Shown here: one piece after another, positions 55,756-64,000 of the stretch
Position numbering within the stretch: the stretch's first letter is position 1
Layout of the letters: every line of letters begins with the position of its first letter
Assembly: GCA_031423495.1 (NCBI GenBank)
Contig: JANPFP010000269.1
Coordinates: 16,373-80,372 of the forward strand
Reading direction: 5' to 3'
DNA: 64,000 nt
From: JACPYM01 sp031423495
GTDB taxonomy: Bacteria > Acidobacteriota > Blastocatellia > RBC074
Position numbers and translations under genes: made by a program
The notes under the pieces: generated by a model
Told to the model about the DNA's origin: nothing
What the model saw: only the letters and a program-made list of their open reading frames with translations
The model's database searches: none

Positions 55756-57969
55756 ATGGCCTTTCATTTTCAACTTCACTGTCGGCAGTTGCTGTTCGTT
55801 GTTACTGCCCTATGGTTAGGCAGTTTCACGGCTTTTGCACAAACTGGTGCGCAAAGCGGCACGCTCACCGGTCGCGTCACGATTGCCGGGCAAGATACGC
55901 CCGTTCACAACGCCATCGTCGTCATCACGCAACTCAAACGCACCGCGCAAACCGACGATCAAGGGCGCTATGAATTCAAAGATGTACCCGCTGGCACTTA
56001 CACGCTGATTGCGCAATTAGATCGTTTGCCCGACGCGACGCAGCGCGTCACGATCAAGGGTGACACGACCGCTGACATCGCCATCAAGCTGACGGGCATC
56101 CGCGATCAAGTCACGGTGTCGGCCACGGGCGGAGTGCAAACCGCGCTCGAAGCCTTTCAGGGCGCTATTGGGTTGGACAGCACGACCTTGCTGGAAAGCA
56201 ATCCGCAATCGTTGGGCGAGGCGCTCGAAAAGCAGACTGGTATCACCAAGCGCAGTTCCGGCCCCGGCGCATCGCGTCCGGTAATTCGCGGCTTTGACGG
56301 CGACCGCGTGCTGATTGCGCAAGACGGCATACGCAGCGGTTCGGTGTCTTATTCGGCGGGCGATCACGGCGAACCCATCAACGTGCTGACCGTCAAACGC
56401 CTTGAGGTCGTACGCGGCCCCGCGACTTTGCTTTACGGTTCCAGCGCGCTCGGCGGCATCATCAACGCCGTCACCGATCACGAACAGGCGCACGCGGGAC
56501 TCAACGGATTTTTCAGCGCAGCCACGGCTTCGACGTTGAATTTAGGCGGCGCGAGCGCGGGACTGGAATACGGCACCAAACGCTGGATGGTGTGGGCGAA
56601 TGGCGGCGGACAAAAGAGCGGCGATTATCAAACGCCGTTGGGCAGGATTCTGAACACTGGCACACGCGCTTTCGATTTCAACGGCGGCGGCGGTTTTTAC
56701 GGCCAGAAGCTATTTTTCAACGCGAGCTATTTCGTCAACCGCAATCGCTTCGGCATACCCTTCGATTCATCCAAAGTTGGGGCCGAAGCCGCACCCGAAA
56801 TCGTTGCGCTTGATCCGCGTCGGCAAAGCCTGCGGCTCAACGGCGGATTCAACGAACTTAGTGGCGCGCTCGATCACTTACATTTCACCTTCGATTACAC
56901 CAACTATAAACACGACGAGTTGATCGAGAACGTACCCGAAACGCGCTTCTTCAATAAGACCTCAAGCTATCGCGCCATCGCTGAACAAAAGCGCGCGGGC
57001 AAGCTGACGGGTACGTTTGGGGTGAACGGCTTTTACCGCGATTACAACGTAGTGGGCGACGAAGCCCTCGTGCCGCCCACCACGCAAAGCTCCTTCGCAG
57101 TGTTTGGCGTAGAGCAACTCGATTTCGGCAAAGTTGCCTTTCAATTCGGCGGACGCATTGAGCATAACGAATACAATACGGTGCCCTCTGAAGAACGCGT
57201 GAACCGCGCCTTCACAGGCTTTTCCGGCTCATTTGGCATTCGCGTTCCGGTGTGGAAAGGCGGCGCGCTCGCGGCGAATTACGCTCACAGCTACCGCGCG
57301 CCTTCGCTCGACGAGCTTTACAATCAAGGGCCACATCCGGGCAATCTGACTTTCGAGATCGGCAACACCAACCTCAAACGCGAACGCGGCGACGGCTTAG
57401 ATTTGTCCTTCCGTCAGTCATACAAACGGTTACGCGGCGAAGCGCATTATTTTTACTACCGCTTGCAGGATTACATCTTTCTCGCGCCGACCGGCGATGA
57501 AGACGACGGTTTGCCGGTGGCTGAATACTTACAGGCCAACGCGCGTTACACCGGCGCTGAAATTGATGTGAACGCGAGCTTGACGAAATATCTCTCGCTG
57601 AATTTTGGCCTCGATCTGGTCAATGCACGTTTAACCGAAGGCCGCCAACTTGACTTGCCGCGCATTCCGCCGCTGCGCGCGCGTCTCGGCTTTGATTTCA
57701 ACTTCAAAGGCTTCCGCCTCTTTCCTGAAATCATCAGTTCGCGCAATCAAGACAAGGTTTTTACCAACGAAACCACGACCGCAGGCTGGGCAACGGTCAA
57801 TGTGCTGGCGGGCTACAGTTACGCTACGTCACACGCGGCGCACATCTTTTCGGTGAACGGCTTCAACTTGAATAACAAGCTCTATCGCAATCATCTCTCG
57901 TTCCTCAAAGCCATCGCCCCCGAAGTCGGACGCGGCGTGCGCGTGACTTATACGGTGCGGTTTTTCTAA
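55756..57969 (+). CDS. TonB-dependent receptor, probable metal or metallophore type
   Basis: The 737-residue receptor has a signal peptide (ending TAFAQ) and a carboxypeptidase-regulatory-like domain (about 35-120). A plug contains GEALEKQTGITKRSSGPGASRP-type and VIRGFDGDRVLIAQDG segments, then EVVRGPATLLYGSSALGG. A 22-strand-type barrel ends in VRVTYTVRFF. The YHY-like histidine loops and SGDYQTPLG/NRFGIPFDSS pattern resemble ZnuD-like receptors for zinc or other metals. This is a resemblance rather than proof. It is much shorter than the Oar-type receptors elsewhere here. The DUF3526-type permease pair upstream is a recurring neighbour of such receptors, from memory of related genomes. Confidence 0.88.
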   Translation: MAFHFQLHCRQLLFVVTALWLGSFTAFAQTGAQSGTLTGRVTIAGQDTPVHNAIVVITQLKRTAQTDDQGRYEFKDVPAGTYTLIAQLDRLPDATQRVTIKGDTTADIAIKLTGIRDQVTVSATGGVQTALEAFQGAIGLDSTTLLESNPQSLGEALEKQTGITKRSSGPGASRPVIRGFDGDRVLIAQDGIRSGSVSYSAGDHGEPINVLTVKRLEVVRGPATLLYGSSALGGIINAVTDHEQAHAGLNGFFSAATASTLNLGGASAGLEYGTKRWMVWANGGGQKSGDYQTPLGRILNTGTRAFDFNGGGGFYGQKLFFNASYFVNRNRFGIPFDSSKVGAEAAPEIVALDPRRQSLRLNGGFNELSGALDHLHFTFDYTNYKHDELIENVPETRFFNKTSSYRAIAEQKRAGKLTGTFGVNGFYRDYNVVGDEALVPPTTQSSFAVFGVEQLDFGKVAFQFGGRIEHNEYNTVPSEERVNRAFTGFSGSFGIRVPVWKGGALAANYAHSYRAPSLDELYNQGPHPGNLTFEIGNTNLKRERGDGLDLSFRQSYKRLRGEAHYFYYRLQDYIFLAPTGDEDDGLPVAEYLQANARYTGAEIDVNASLTKYLSLNFGLDLVNARLTEGRQLDLPRIPPLRARLGFDFNFKGFRLFPEIISSRNQDKVFTNETTTAGWATVNVLAGYSYATSHAAHIFSVNGFNLNNKLYRNHLSFLKAIAPEVGRGVRVTYTVRFF

Positions 57970-57998
57970 ATAAGAACAGGCAACATTGGAACAAATCG

Positions 57999-58113
57999 AA
58001 TTAGACAGGATTCACAGGATTTTCAGGATTCACAGGATGAGTCAATAGAAATGGGCATTGCATTGCTATCTTTATCCTGTCCATCCTGAAAATCCTGTGA
58101 ATCCTGTCTAATT
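57999..58113. repeat. Palindromic repeat, GACAGGATT family, copy 2
   Basis: The arms at 57999-58029 and about 58083-58113 are inverted copies (AATTAGACAGGATTCACAGG...). They match the copy at 5913-6026 in architecture, unit and length, with sequence differences in the loop. The element sits downstream of the metal-type receptor gene and before the end of the minus-strand epimerase gene. Confidence 0.8.
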
Positions 58114-58183
58114 CTTTTCTGTTTTGATTTAGTCACTGCTGCAAGTTTGGTAATTTGCCGACGCAGTGTGGCGACTGATCTCA

Positions 58184-59173
58184 TTAACGCTGCAACGATT
58201 TCAATTCGTGTTGCAGCGTTTCTTTTAAGCCTTCTGCTAGCGGACGCGGTTGAAAGCCCAGTTCGCGTTGCGCTTTGGCGTTGGTGCCGATGTAAGTTGC
58301 GCCCGCCGATACGCGCAAGGTTTCAGCCGCGAAGTTTTCGGGTACAAGGACAACCTTTTCAATCACACCCATTACGCTCGATAGCAAACGCAACATACCG
58401 GGTGCGGCTTTCATACGCGGCGCTTTGATGCCCGTGGTGCTTTCGGCTATTTGCAGCGCGTCATACAGCGTATGCACCGGGCCGCCGACGAAATAGTTTT
58501 CGCCGATGCGGCCTTTTTCCAGGGCTTGCAGGTGTACGCGCGCGGTGTCTGCGACATGCGCCCAGCAATAAGCTGCCTGGTCGGGAACCATCGGCAGCTT
58601 GCCGCGCAAATAATCGCGCAAGACGTTGCCCATCGCGCTGGTGTCGCCCGGCCCGTAATTCACGCCCGGTTGCAAGATCACGAGCGGCAAACCGCTTTGC
58701 ATCATCGGCACGGCAACGCCGTAATGCGCCATCCATTTGGTCTTGTCGTATTCGCTCAAGTGGTCGCCGGTGAAGCGATACGATTCGTCTACGACTTGGC
58801 CTTTGGTGTCTGAATTGACGGCGAGGGTGCTGGTATAAACGCCTTTGGGAATGCGCAAGTCGCGCATCAGTTCCAACACGTTGCGCGTACCGTTGACGTT
58901 GATGTTCTCGGCAACGTGTTTGTCTTTGGCTCCGACTTTGTACCACGCGGCAAGGTGGATGACGCCGTCAGCGCCGTCAGCGCCGGTCATCGGCGCGCGC
59001 ATAGATTCTTTGTCGGTGATGTCGCCTGCCGCGAGTTGAATGCCTGACACCGCGAGGTCTTGCGCTTGGGCGGGATTGCGTACGAGCGCCGTGACTTCGT
59101 GTCCGGCGGTGATGAGTTGGCGCGCGACGTGGCCTCCGATAAAACCGGTCGCGCCTGTGACGAAATATCGCAT
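58184..59173 (-). CDS. NAD(P)-dependent epimerase/dehydratase (extended SDR)
   Basis: The protein has 329 residues from the ATG at 59173 on the minus strand, preceded by GGAGCAAAC; the longer upstream frame is rejected. The nucleotide-binding motif is GATGFIGGH and the active-site Tyr-Lys is in SEYDKTKWMAH (Y-x-x-x-K). The rest matches extended short-chain dehydrogenases such as dihydroflavonol-4-reductase-like or nucleoside-sugar epimerases. It probably acts in the cytoplasm. The substrate cannot be told from sequence. It is transcribed divergently from the EF-G gene. Confidence 0.9.
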   Translation of the reverse strand: MRYFVTGATGFIGGHVARQLITAGHEVTALVRNPAQAQDLAVSGIQLAAGDITDKESMRAPMTGADGADGVIHLAAWYKVGAKDKHVAENINVNGTRNVLELMRDLRIPKGVYTSTLAVNSDTKGQVVDESYRFTGDHLSEYDKTKWMAHYGVAVPMMQSGLPLVILQPGVNYGPGDTSAMGNVLRDYLRGKLPMVPDQAAYCWAHVADTARVHLQALEKGRIGENYFVGGPVHTLYDALQIAESTTGIKAPRMKAAPGMLRLLSSVMGVIEKVVLVPENFAAETLRVSAGATYIGTNAKAQRELGFQPRPLAEGLKETLQHELKSLQR

Positions 59174-59661
59174 TAAGGTGTTTGCTCCTTGTGGTTGTGT
59201 GGCGCGCGCAGCATAGCTCAACCGCCTGATTTTAAGTATGGCGCATATCTTTGCACCTCAAATTCGGTATGCTAGTATCCCCTTGCATTCACCCAACGCA
59301 GTTTCCACGAAAACTTCTTTTCATTATTTTCAACGATTGGTTTTTCAGTCCCGTTTTTTCAGGGAGGTACAGCGAATGCCCGTGAAGTTCGTCTCGAATT
59401 CCCATGCACTATTTCAAGGCGCGACAGCCTCGCGCGATAGTGTTTCTTTCTCTCGCCTTTCCTTTTCGGCGCACCGCAAAAAGGTGCTGAAAAAACCGCT
59501 TTTCTAAAATTCGTTTGGTAGGACAGGTTCGTAACCTGTCCGGCTGGTAGTCCAGGTTGCAAACCTGCACTACCAATTTGCTGGCTCGTCGCGCGTGGAA
59601 CTGCACTTCATGCGCGACGCGGCTTTTCTTTCCCTTCACTTTCCAAACAAGGAGCCAAGTC
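59174..59661. promoter_or_regulatory. Divergent intergenic region with palindrome
   Basis: This 488-base gap separates the epimerase and EF-G genes and must contain both promoters. An 89-codon frame at 59238-59507 shows no family resemblance and I do not accept it. The only clear structure is the palindromic element at 59516-59576. A ribosome site (AAGGAGCC) lies just before the EF-G start. Confidence 0.5.
59516..59576. repeat. Double-hairpin palindromic element
   Basis: Two small hairpins lie in tandem: GACAGGTT-CGT-AACCTGTC and CAGGTT-GC-AAACCTG. The whole is bracketed by GGTAG and CTACC. The pattern resembles dispersed palindromic units common in related genomes. It has no coding capacity and lies upstream of the EF-G gene. 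Confidence 0.7.
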
Positions 59662-61767
59662 ATGAAAACTTATGCGACACAGGAGATCAGAAACTTGGGC
59701 ATTGTAGGTCACGGCGACGCGGGCAAAACTTCCCTCGTCGCCGCGATGCTATTTGCCGCCGGAGCTACCAACCGCCTCGGCAAGGTAGACGAAGGCACTG
59801 CCACTACTGATTTTGACGATGAAGAAATCAGCCGCAAGATCAGTCTCAATCTCGGCACCGCTTATGCCGAATACAAAAACACCAAAATCAATTTCGTAGA
59901 CACACCGGGTTACGCTTCATTTATTGCGAACGCCAAGCCCGCGTTGCGCGTGACCGAATCGTCGGTTTTCGTGATTGACGGCGTGAACGGCGTCGGCGTC
60001 CAAACCGAAAAGGTGTGGGACTATTGCAACGAATTGCAACGCGCGCGTCCGCGCTTTTTCGTCGTCAACAAGTTGGATAAAGAACGCGCCGATTTCGGCG
60101 TGGCGTTGAACCAGTTGCGCGAAACTTTCGACGTGCATTGCGTACCCTTCACGCTGCCCATTGGCGCTGAGAAAGGCTTTCGCGGCGTAGTGGATGTCAT
60201 ACGCATGAAAGCGTATGAATTCGACGCCAGCGGCAAGGCCAAAGAAGTTCCGATTCCAGAAGACGGCAAGGGTTATATCAACGAAACCCACGAGCGCCTG
60301 ATCGAAGCCGTCGCCGAATCGGACGACACGTTGATGGAGCATTTTTTTGAAGCGGGCACGTTGCCCGATGACGAATTCATCGGCGGCATCAAGAAAGCGA
60401 TTTTGTCGGGTACGCTGATGCCTGTGTTCGCCGCGTCTGCCAATACGCTGGTCGGCATCTCGACGATACTCGACACGATGGTCGAATTCGCGCCGTATCC
60501 TTCTGATCTTGGTGCGGTACACGCGCACCCCGATCCCGAGCATCTCGCCGATGACTTGGAGCGTCAGGTCGGTGACAGCGAATCGCCCGCCGCTTATGTG
60601 TTCAAAACCATCAGCGAAAGTTTCGGCAAGCTCACGGTGATGAAAGTTTTTTCAGGCGTCATCAAGTCTGACGCTACGTTGCAAAACATGCGCACCGGTC
60701 AGGCTGAACGGCTTGGCCCGCTGCACGTCATTCAAGGCAAGGCAGTCGAAAAAATTGCCGAAGCCCACGCGGGCGACATCGTGGCCGTGTTGAAACTTAA
60801 AGACACGACGACGGGCGATACGGTGTGCGACAAGGCTGCGCCGATTTATTACGACCCGGTCGTCTTGCCCGAAGCCGCGATTCATTTCGCCATCGAACCC
60901 AAATCGCGCGCCGACGAAGACAAACTTTCCGGCGCGATCCATCGCCTGTTGGAAGAAGACCAGCAGTTGCATTACACGCGCAACGCCGAGACCAAAGAGT
61001 TCGAGTTGGGCGGCGCGAGCCAGCAACACATCGAAACCGTCGTCTCGAAACTCAAGAACCGTTACCACGTCGAAGTCACTTTGCATCAACCCAAAGTGCC
61101 TTACCGAGAAACCATCAAACGCGCGGTCGAAGTGCAAGGCCGCCACAAAAAACAATCTGGCGGACGCGGACAGTTTGGCGATTGCAAATGCAAGTTCGAA
61201 CCGTTGCCGCGCGGCGGCGGGTTTGAATTCGTAGACAAAATTTTCGGCGGCTCGATTCCGCAACAATGGCGTCCGGCGGTGCAAAAAGGCATACAAGACA
61301 CCGCCGTGCGCGGAGCCATCGCGGGTTATCCGCTCGTTGATTTCAAAGTCGAACTCTTCGACGGTAGCTATCACGACGTAGATTCCGACGATCACTCTTT
61401 TCAAATGGCCGGACGCAAAGCCTTCAAAGCCATGATCGAAAAAGCGCAACCCACCTTGCTCGAACCGATCATGCACGTCGAAGTCGTAGGGCCGCAGGAA
61501 TACGCGGGCGACCTGATGGGCGATTTGAATTCGCGGCGCGGACGCATCTCAGGCATGGACGCCAAAGGCAACAATCAGGTCATCAAAGCCGAAGTGCCTA
61601 TGTCTGAAATGCTGACCTATCCGCAAACGCTGAATTCCATCACGAGCGCGCGCGGCTCTTATCACATGGAATTTTCGCATTACGACGAAGTCCCGCAACA
61701 CCTCTCGCAAAAAATCATCCAGCAGGCGGTGGCAGAAGGCCGCGTACGTAAGGAGGAAGAAGACTAG
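59662..61767 (+). CDS. Elongation factor G, second type (EF-G2-like)
   Basis: The protein has 701 residues from the ATG at 59662. The GTPase core has G1 GHGDAGKTS, an RKISLNLG switch region, G3 DTPGYASF, G4 NKLDKE and G5-like SAN. Domains II-V follow with normal order and length. Classical EF-G has AHxDAGKTT in G1; the GHGDAGKTS form and DFDDEEISRKIS point to the divergent EF-G2 group, which may act in translocation under special conditions or in ribosome recycling. It stands alone, not in a str operon, which also fits a paralogue. A strong hairpin terminator follows. Confidence 0.9.
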   Translation: MKTYATQEIRNLGIVGHGDAGKTSLVAAMLFAAGATNRLGKVDEGTATTDFDDEEISRKISLNLGTAYAEYKNTKINFVDTPGYASFIANAKPALRVTESSVFVIDGVNGVGVQTEKVWDYCNELQRARPRFFVVNKLDKERADFGVALNQLRETFDVHCVPFTLPIGAEKGFRGVVDVIRMKAYEFDASGKAKEVPIPEDGKGYINETHERLIEAVAESDDTLMEHFFEAGTLPDDEFIGGIKKAILSGTLMPVFAASANTLVGISTILDTMVEFAPYPSDLGAVHAHPDPEHLADDLERQVGDSESPAAYVFKTISESFGKLTVMKVFSGVIKSDATLQNMRTGQAERLGPLHVIQGKAVEKIAEAHAGDIVAVLKLKDTTTGDTVCDKAAPIYYDPVVLPEAAIHFAIEPKSRADEDKLSGAIHRLLEEDQQLHYTRNAETKEFELGGASQQHIETVVSKLKNRYHVEVTLHQPKVPYRETIKRAVEVQGRHKKQSGGRGQFGDCKCKFEPLPRGGGFEFVDKIFGGSIPQQWRPAVQKGIQDTAVRGAIAGYPLVDFKVELFDGSYHDVDSDDHSFQMAGRKAFKAMIEKAQPTLLEPIMHVEVVGPQEYAGDLMGDLNSRRGRISGMDAKGNNQVIKAEVPMSEMLTYPQTLNSITSARGSYHMEFSHYDEVPQHLSQKIIQQAVAEGRVRKEEED

Positions 61768-61790
61768 CTTTTTCAACATTGGCTAAACTT

Positions 61791-61827
61791 GATGGGCGCG
61801 ACTGCGGTTGTTACAGTCGCGCCCATC
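61791..61827 (+). terminator. Intrinsic terminator after EF-G
   Basis: A perfect 14-bp stem GATGGGCGCGACTG / CAGTCGCGCCCATC with a nine-base loop is followed by a T-rich stretch (TGTTTGTAG). It lies between EF-G and the MsrB gene and fits a Rho-independent terminator. Confidence 0.8.
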
Positions 61828-61885
61828 TGTTTGTAGTGGTATTTTTCGGCTTAACGCAAGAGGAAACATCCCAAAAGGAAACATC

Positions 61886-62338
61886 ATGTTGAAATGGCAA
61901 GATTTGTTGCGGTTGGCCCGCGACGGAAACTTGGAATCTGAACGCAAGGTAGTCAAATCTGAGGTGGAATGGCGCGCGCAATTGACGCCGGAGCAATACG
62001 TCGTCACGCGGCAGCAGGGAACCGAACGGCCTTTCAGTTCGCAGATGTGCAGCTTGTTTGAGCCGGGTTTATACGCCTGTGTTTGCTGCGATGAGTTGCT
62101 GTTTGATGCGAGTGAGAAGTTTGAAAGTGGGACGGGCTGGCCTTCGTTTACGCAACCGCTCAAAGAAAATGCGATTGCTTATCACGCCGATCACGCGCAC
62201 GGGATGGTGCGGGTTGAGACAGTGTGCAATACGTGCGAAGCGCATCTCGGTCATGTGTTTCCTGACGGGCCTGCGCCGAGTGGCTTGCGCTATTGCATGA
62301 ATGCCGTCGCACTGAAAAAGGCCAGTGCTAAATTATGA
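61886..62338 (+). CDS. msrB: Peptide methionine-R-sulfoxide reductase
   Basis: The protein has 150 residues from the ATG at 61886, with ribosome site AAAGGAAAC. It has the MsrB zinc site with two CxxC pairs (CVCC near 66-69, CNTC near 114-117). Other landmarks are GTGWPSF and HLGHVFPDGP, and the catalytic cysteine lies in GLRYCMNAVAL. It repairs the R-epimer of methionine sulfoxide, using thioredoxin as electron donor. The common form at this position is YCINSAAL; here it is YCMNAVAL. Its stop overlaps the next ATG by four bases, implying joint expression with the hotdog protein. Confidence 0.95.
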   Translation: MLKWQDLLRLARDGNLESERKVVKSEVEWRAQLTPEQYVVTRQQGTERPFSSQMCSLFEPGLYACVCCDELLFDASEKFESGTGWPSFTQPLKENAIAYHADHAHGMVRVETVCNTCEAHLGHVFPDGPAPSGLRYCMNAVALKKASAKL

Positions 62339-62784
62339 CCGAACCCGCCAATCCAAATTATGTAGCGGAAGTTGAACGCGGTTTCGCGCGTCAGGGAATT
62401 ATGAAAACGCTGGGAGCTTACCTGATCAGCGTAACGCCCGGACACGTCGAGATTGGCGTAGACTTTCGCAGCAATTTGACGCAACAGCACGGCTACCTGC
62501 ACGCGGGCGTCATCACGACCATCGTAGATTCAGCGTGCGGCTTTGCGGCTTATACCTTGATGCCGCCCGATTCCGGCGTGCTGACCGTCGAGTACAAAGT
62601 GAATTTCATGGCTCCGGCGAGCGGCGAGCAATTCATCGCCAGCGGGCGCGTCATCAAGTCGGGCAAAACCTTGTCGGTTTGCAACGGCGAAGTCTTCGCG
62701 ATGCAAAACGGCGAGCGCAAAGCCATCGCGGTGATACAGGCTACGATAATGAGAGTTGTCGAAACATCACGAGAAACCAAATAA
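62335..62784 (+). CDS. PaaI-family hotdog thioesterase
   Basis: The 149-residue protein has the hotdog thioesterase pattern: QHGYLHAGVITTIVDSACG, an SVEY-like LTVEYKVNFMAPASG segment and VCNGEVFA near the end. PaaI-like enzymes hydrolyse acyl-CoA thioesters, and the substrate is uncertain. It is coupled to msrB by an ATGA overlap and is followed two bases later by the lactonase gene, so the three are likely one transcript. Confidence 0.9.
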   Translation: MTEPANPNYVAEVERGFARQGIMKTLGAYLISVTPGHVEIGVDFRSNLTQQHGYLHAGVITTIVDSACGFAAYTLMPPDSGVLTVEYKVNFMAPASGEQFIASGRVIKSGKTLSVCNGEVFAMQNGERKAIAVIQATIMRVVETSRETK

Positions 62785-62786
62785 CC

Positions 62787-63896
62787 ATGCATCAATTCTA
62801 TAGTCAGGTCTTGTGGGCGGCACTGTCCGCGACGGCTGTCGTCACGGGGGCTGCACTCGCTGCGCCAGTGCAGGCGGCGACGGTAGTTTATGTGAGCCAT
62901 TCTGAGAGCAATGACATTTATGTCTATCAACTCAATCGGCAGACGGGCGAGTTGACGTTGCTTGAGATGGTTCCGATTCCCGGTGTGGTTAAGGCTGGTA
63001 TGTCTACGCCAATGGCGGTTAGTCCTGATCGGCGCTTTTTGTATGTGGCGACGCGCGGCGAACCGCAGGCCGTGACTACGTTTGCGATTGAGAAGCAAAG
63101 CGGGAAGTTGAAATATGTCGGCAGCGGGCCGCTCGTTGACAGCATGCCTTTTATTGCGACCGACAAGACGGGGCGGTTTATGTTTGCTGCCTCTTATCCC
63201 GGCCACAAGTTCACGGTGAGCGCGATCAATGCGCAGCAAGTAGTTGAACCGCCGTTGCAGGTCTTTACGAATCAGACCAACGCGCATTCGATTTTGCCTG
63301 ACTCGAAAAATCGTTTTGTCTTGGTTGCTACGTTGGGGAACGACTTGTTTAACGTATTCAAGTTCGACGCGAAGACGGGCAAGCTGGAACCGAATACGCC
63401 GCCCTCGGTTTCTGTTAAAGCTAAGACTGGCCCGCGCCATTTCGTATTTCATCCGAACGGCAAGCTGGTTTATTTGCTCGGCGAACTCAATGCGGCGGTA
63501 CACGTGTTTGATTGGGACGCCGCTCATGGAACGCTCAAAGAGAAACAATCTATTAGCGGATTGCCGCCGGGGACGGTAGGACGCATTGGCGCTGCTGATT
63601 TGCACATTACGCCGGATGGCAAGTTTTTATACGCCTCTGAGCGCACGTCGAATACGATGGCGGGTTTCAAGGTGAGTGCTGCGGACGGTACGTTGACGCT
63701 GATTGAAACTATTCCGACTGAGACCATGCCGCGCAGCTTCAGCATTGATTCATTAAGCCGTTATTTGTATGCGGTCGGGATGCGTTCGCACCGAATGACG
63801 AGTTACCGGATTGAGTCCACGGGCAAGCTGACGAAGCTCAAGGAATATGCGATAGGCAAGATTCCCAACTGGGTCGAGATCGTTGACCTTCCTTAA
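62787..63896 (+). CDS. Lactonase-type seven-bladed beta-propeller protein
   Basis: The protein has 369 residues from the ATG at 62787; the longer upstream frame overlaps the thioesterase and is rejected. A signal peptide ends near PVQAATV. Seven repeated blades with HSESNDIYVYQLN-, SPDRRFLYVATRGEP- and HPNGKLVYLLGELN-type motifs match the 6-phosphogluconolactonase/lactonase family (PF10282). The leader implies a periplasmic or secreted location, which argues against a role in the pentose phosphate pathway itself. The exact substrate is unknown. Confidence 0.88.
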   Translation: MHQFYSQVLWAALSATAVVTGAALAAPVQAATVVYVSHSESNDIYVYQLNRQTGELTLLEMVPIPGVVKAGMSTPMAVSPDRRFLYVATRGEPQAVTTFAIEKQSGKLKYVGSGPLVDSMPFIATDKTGRFMFAASYPGHKFTVSAINAQQVVEPPLQVFTNQTNAHSILPDSKNRFVLVATLGNDLFNVFKFDAKTGKLEPNTPPSVSVKAKTGPRHFVFHPNGKLVYLLGELNAAVHVFDWDAAHGTLKEKQSISGLPPGTVGRIGAADLHITPDGKFLYASERTSNTMAGFKVSAADGTLTLIETIPTETMPRSFSIDSLSRYLYAVGMRSHRMTSYRIESTGKLTKLKEYAIGKIPNWVEIVDLP

Positions 63897-64000
63897 AAAC
63901 ACAAGCCAATAGAACGAAAGCATGTAGTCCCGGCGTGAGGGGGGGGGTGGGGTTGTGGCGGGGAGGAACGCCCGGAGGGGGGGGAACATACGTTGTTGAT

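Noticed and set aside
59238..59507. 89-codon plus-strand ORF in the gap before EF-G
   Set aside because: No ribosome site or family resemblance; composition looks random.
1..64000. CRISPR arrays, tRNA or rRNA genes, complete insertion sequences
   Set aside because: No regularly spaced direct repeats, cloverleaf with CCA-type ends, rRNA segments or transposase genes were recognised by reading; a dedicated tRNA scan could still find one.

Overview
The window looks like a chromosomal segment of an Acidobacteriota bacterium, probably class Blastocatellia. The lineage call is inferred from the gene repertoire: two large Oar-type TonB receptors with N-terminal carboxypeptidase-regulatory domains, an acidobacterial (ADOP/MacB-type) permease relic, a DUF1800/DUF1501 pair, a TIGR03437-type secreted domain on a giant protein, many paralogous membrane and beta-propeller proteins, and several palindromic intergenic repeat families. 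Most of the window is GC-rich with uniform codon use. Two stretches, about 8.3-12.4 kb and 29.3-33.1 kb, are visibly more AT-rich, and these carry the defence-like genes.

Layout. 0-7.3 kb: a secreted TPR protein, a CE15-type glucuronoyl esterase, a [NiFe]-hydrogenase-like small/large subunit pair, and an MFS transporter. 7.4-13.3 kb: a zinc-ribbon membrane protein, the tail of a lost xisH, an intact xisI, a 1367-residue STAND NTPase with an N-terminal Cap4/DUF4297-like nuclease (Avs-like), and an overlapping DUF5678-like/retropepsin-like pair. 13.3-14.2 kb has no confident gene but holds a strong branched inverted repeat. 14.2-25.2 kb is one gene for a 3655-residue secreted repeat protein. 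25.4-29.1 kb: an OmpR-type regulator and a LytS/LytTR two-component pair. 29.3-33.1 kb: an Eco57I-like adenine methyltransferase overlapping a PD-(D/E)XK-like nuclease. 33.1-34.8 kb is an internally deleted ADOP permease. 35-42.2 kb: a TonB receptor followed by a lipoprotein/FecCD permease/ATPase uptake operon and a DUF2237 protein. 42.3-45.9 kb (minus): a BamB/PQQ-propeller fragment and a second Oar-type receptor. 46-55.4 kb: a serine hydrolase, an ABC exporter, DUF1800 and a frameshifted DUF1501, then two DUF3526-type permeases. 55.7-63.9 kb: a metal-type TonB receptor, an NAD-dependent epimerase, a second-type EF-G, MsrB, a hotdog thioesterase and a lactonase-type propeller.

The most unusual item is the hydrogenase-like pair. 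The large subunit keeps the fold-level motifs of a [NiFe] hydrogenase but has only one of the four nickel-binding cysteines: the N-terminal motif reads CGTE rather than CGxC, and the protein stops at RSFDV exactly where DPCxxC should begin. The small subunit keeps the proximal-cluster cysteines but has a shortened distal region. This suggests a hydrogenase-derived complex that is either non-catalytic or repurposed, comparable in principle to NuoD of complex I. Other items worth attention are the Avs-like STAND gene beside an xisHI remnant, the two-gene methylase/nuclease cassette next to a broken permease, and the branched inverted repeat at 13.6 kb. No tRNA, rRNA, CRISPR array, complete insertion sequence or origin was recognised.
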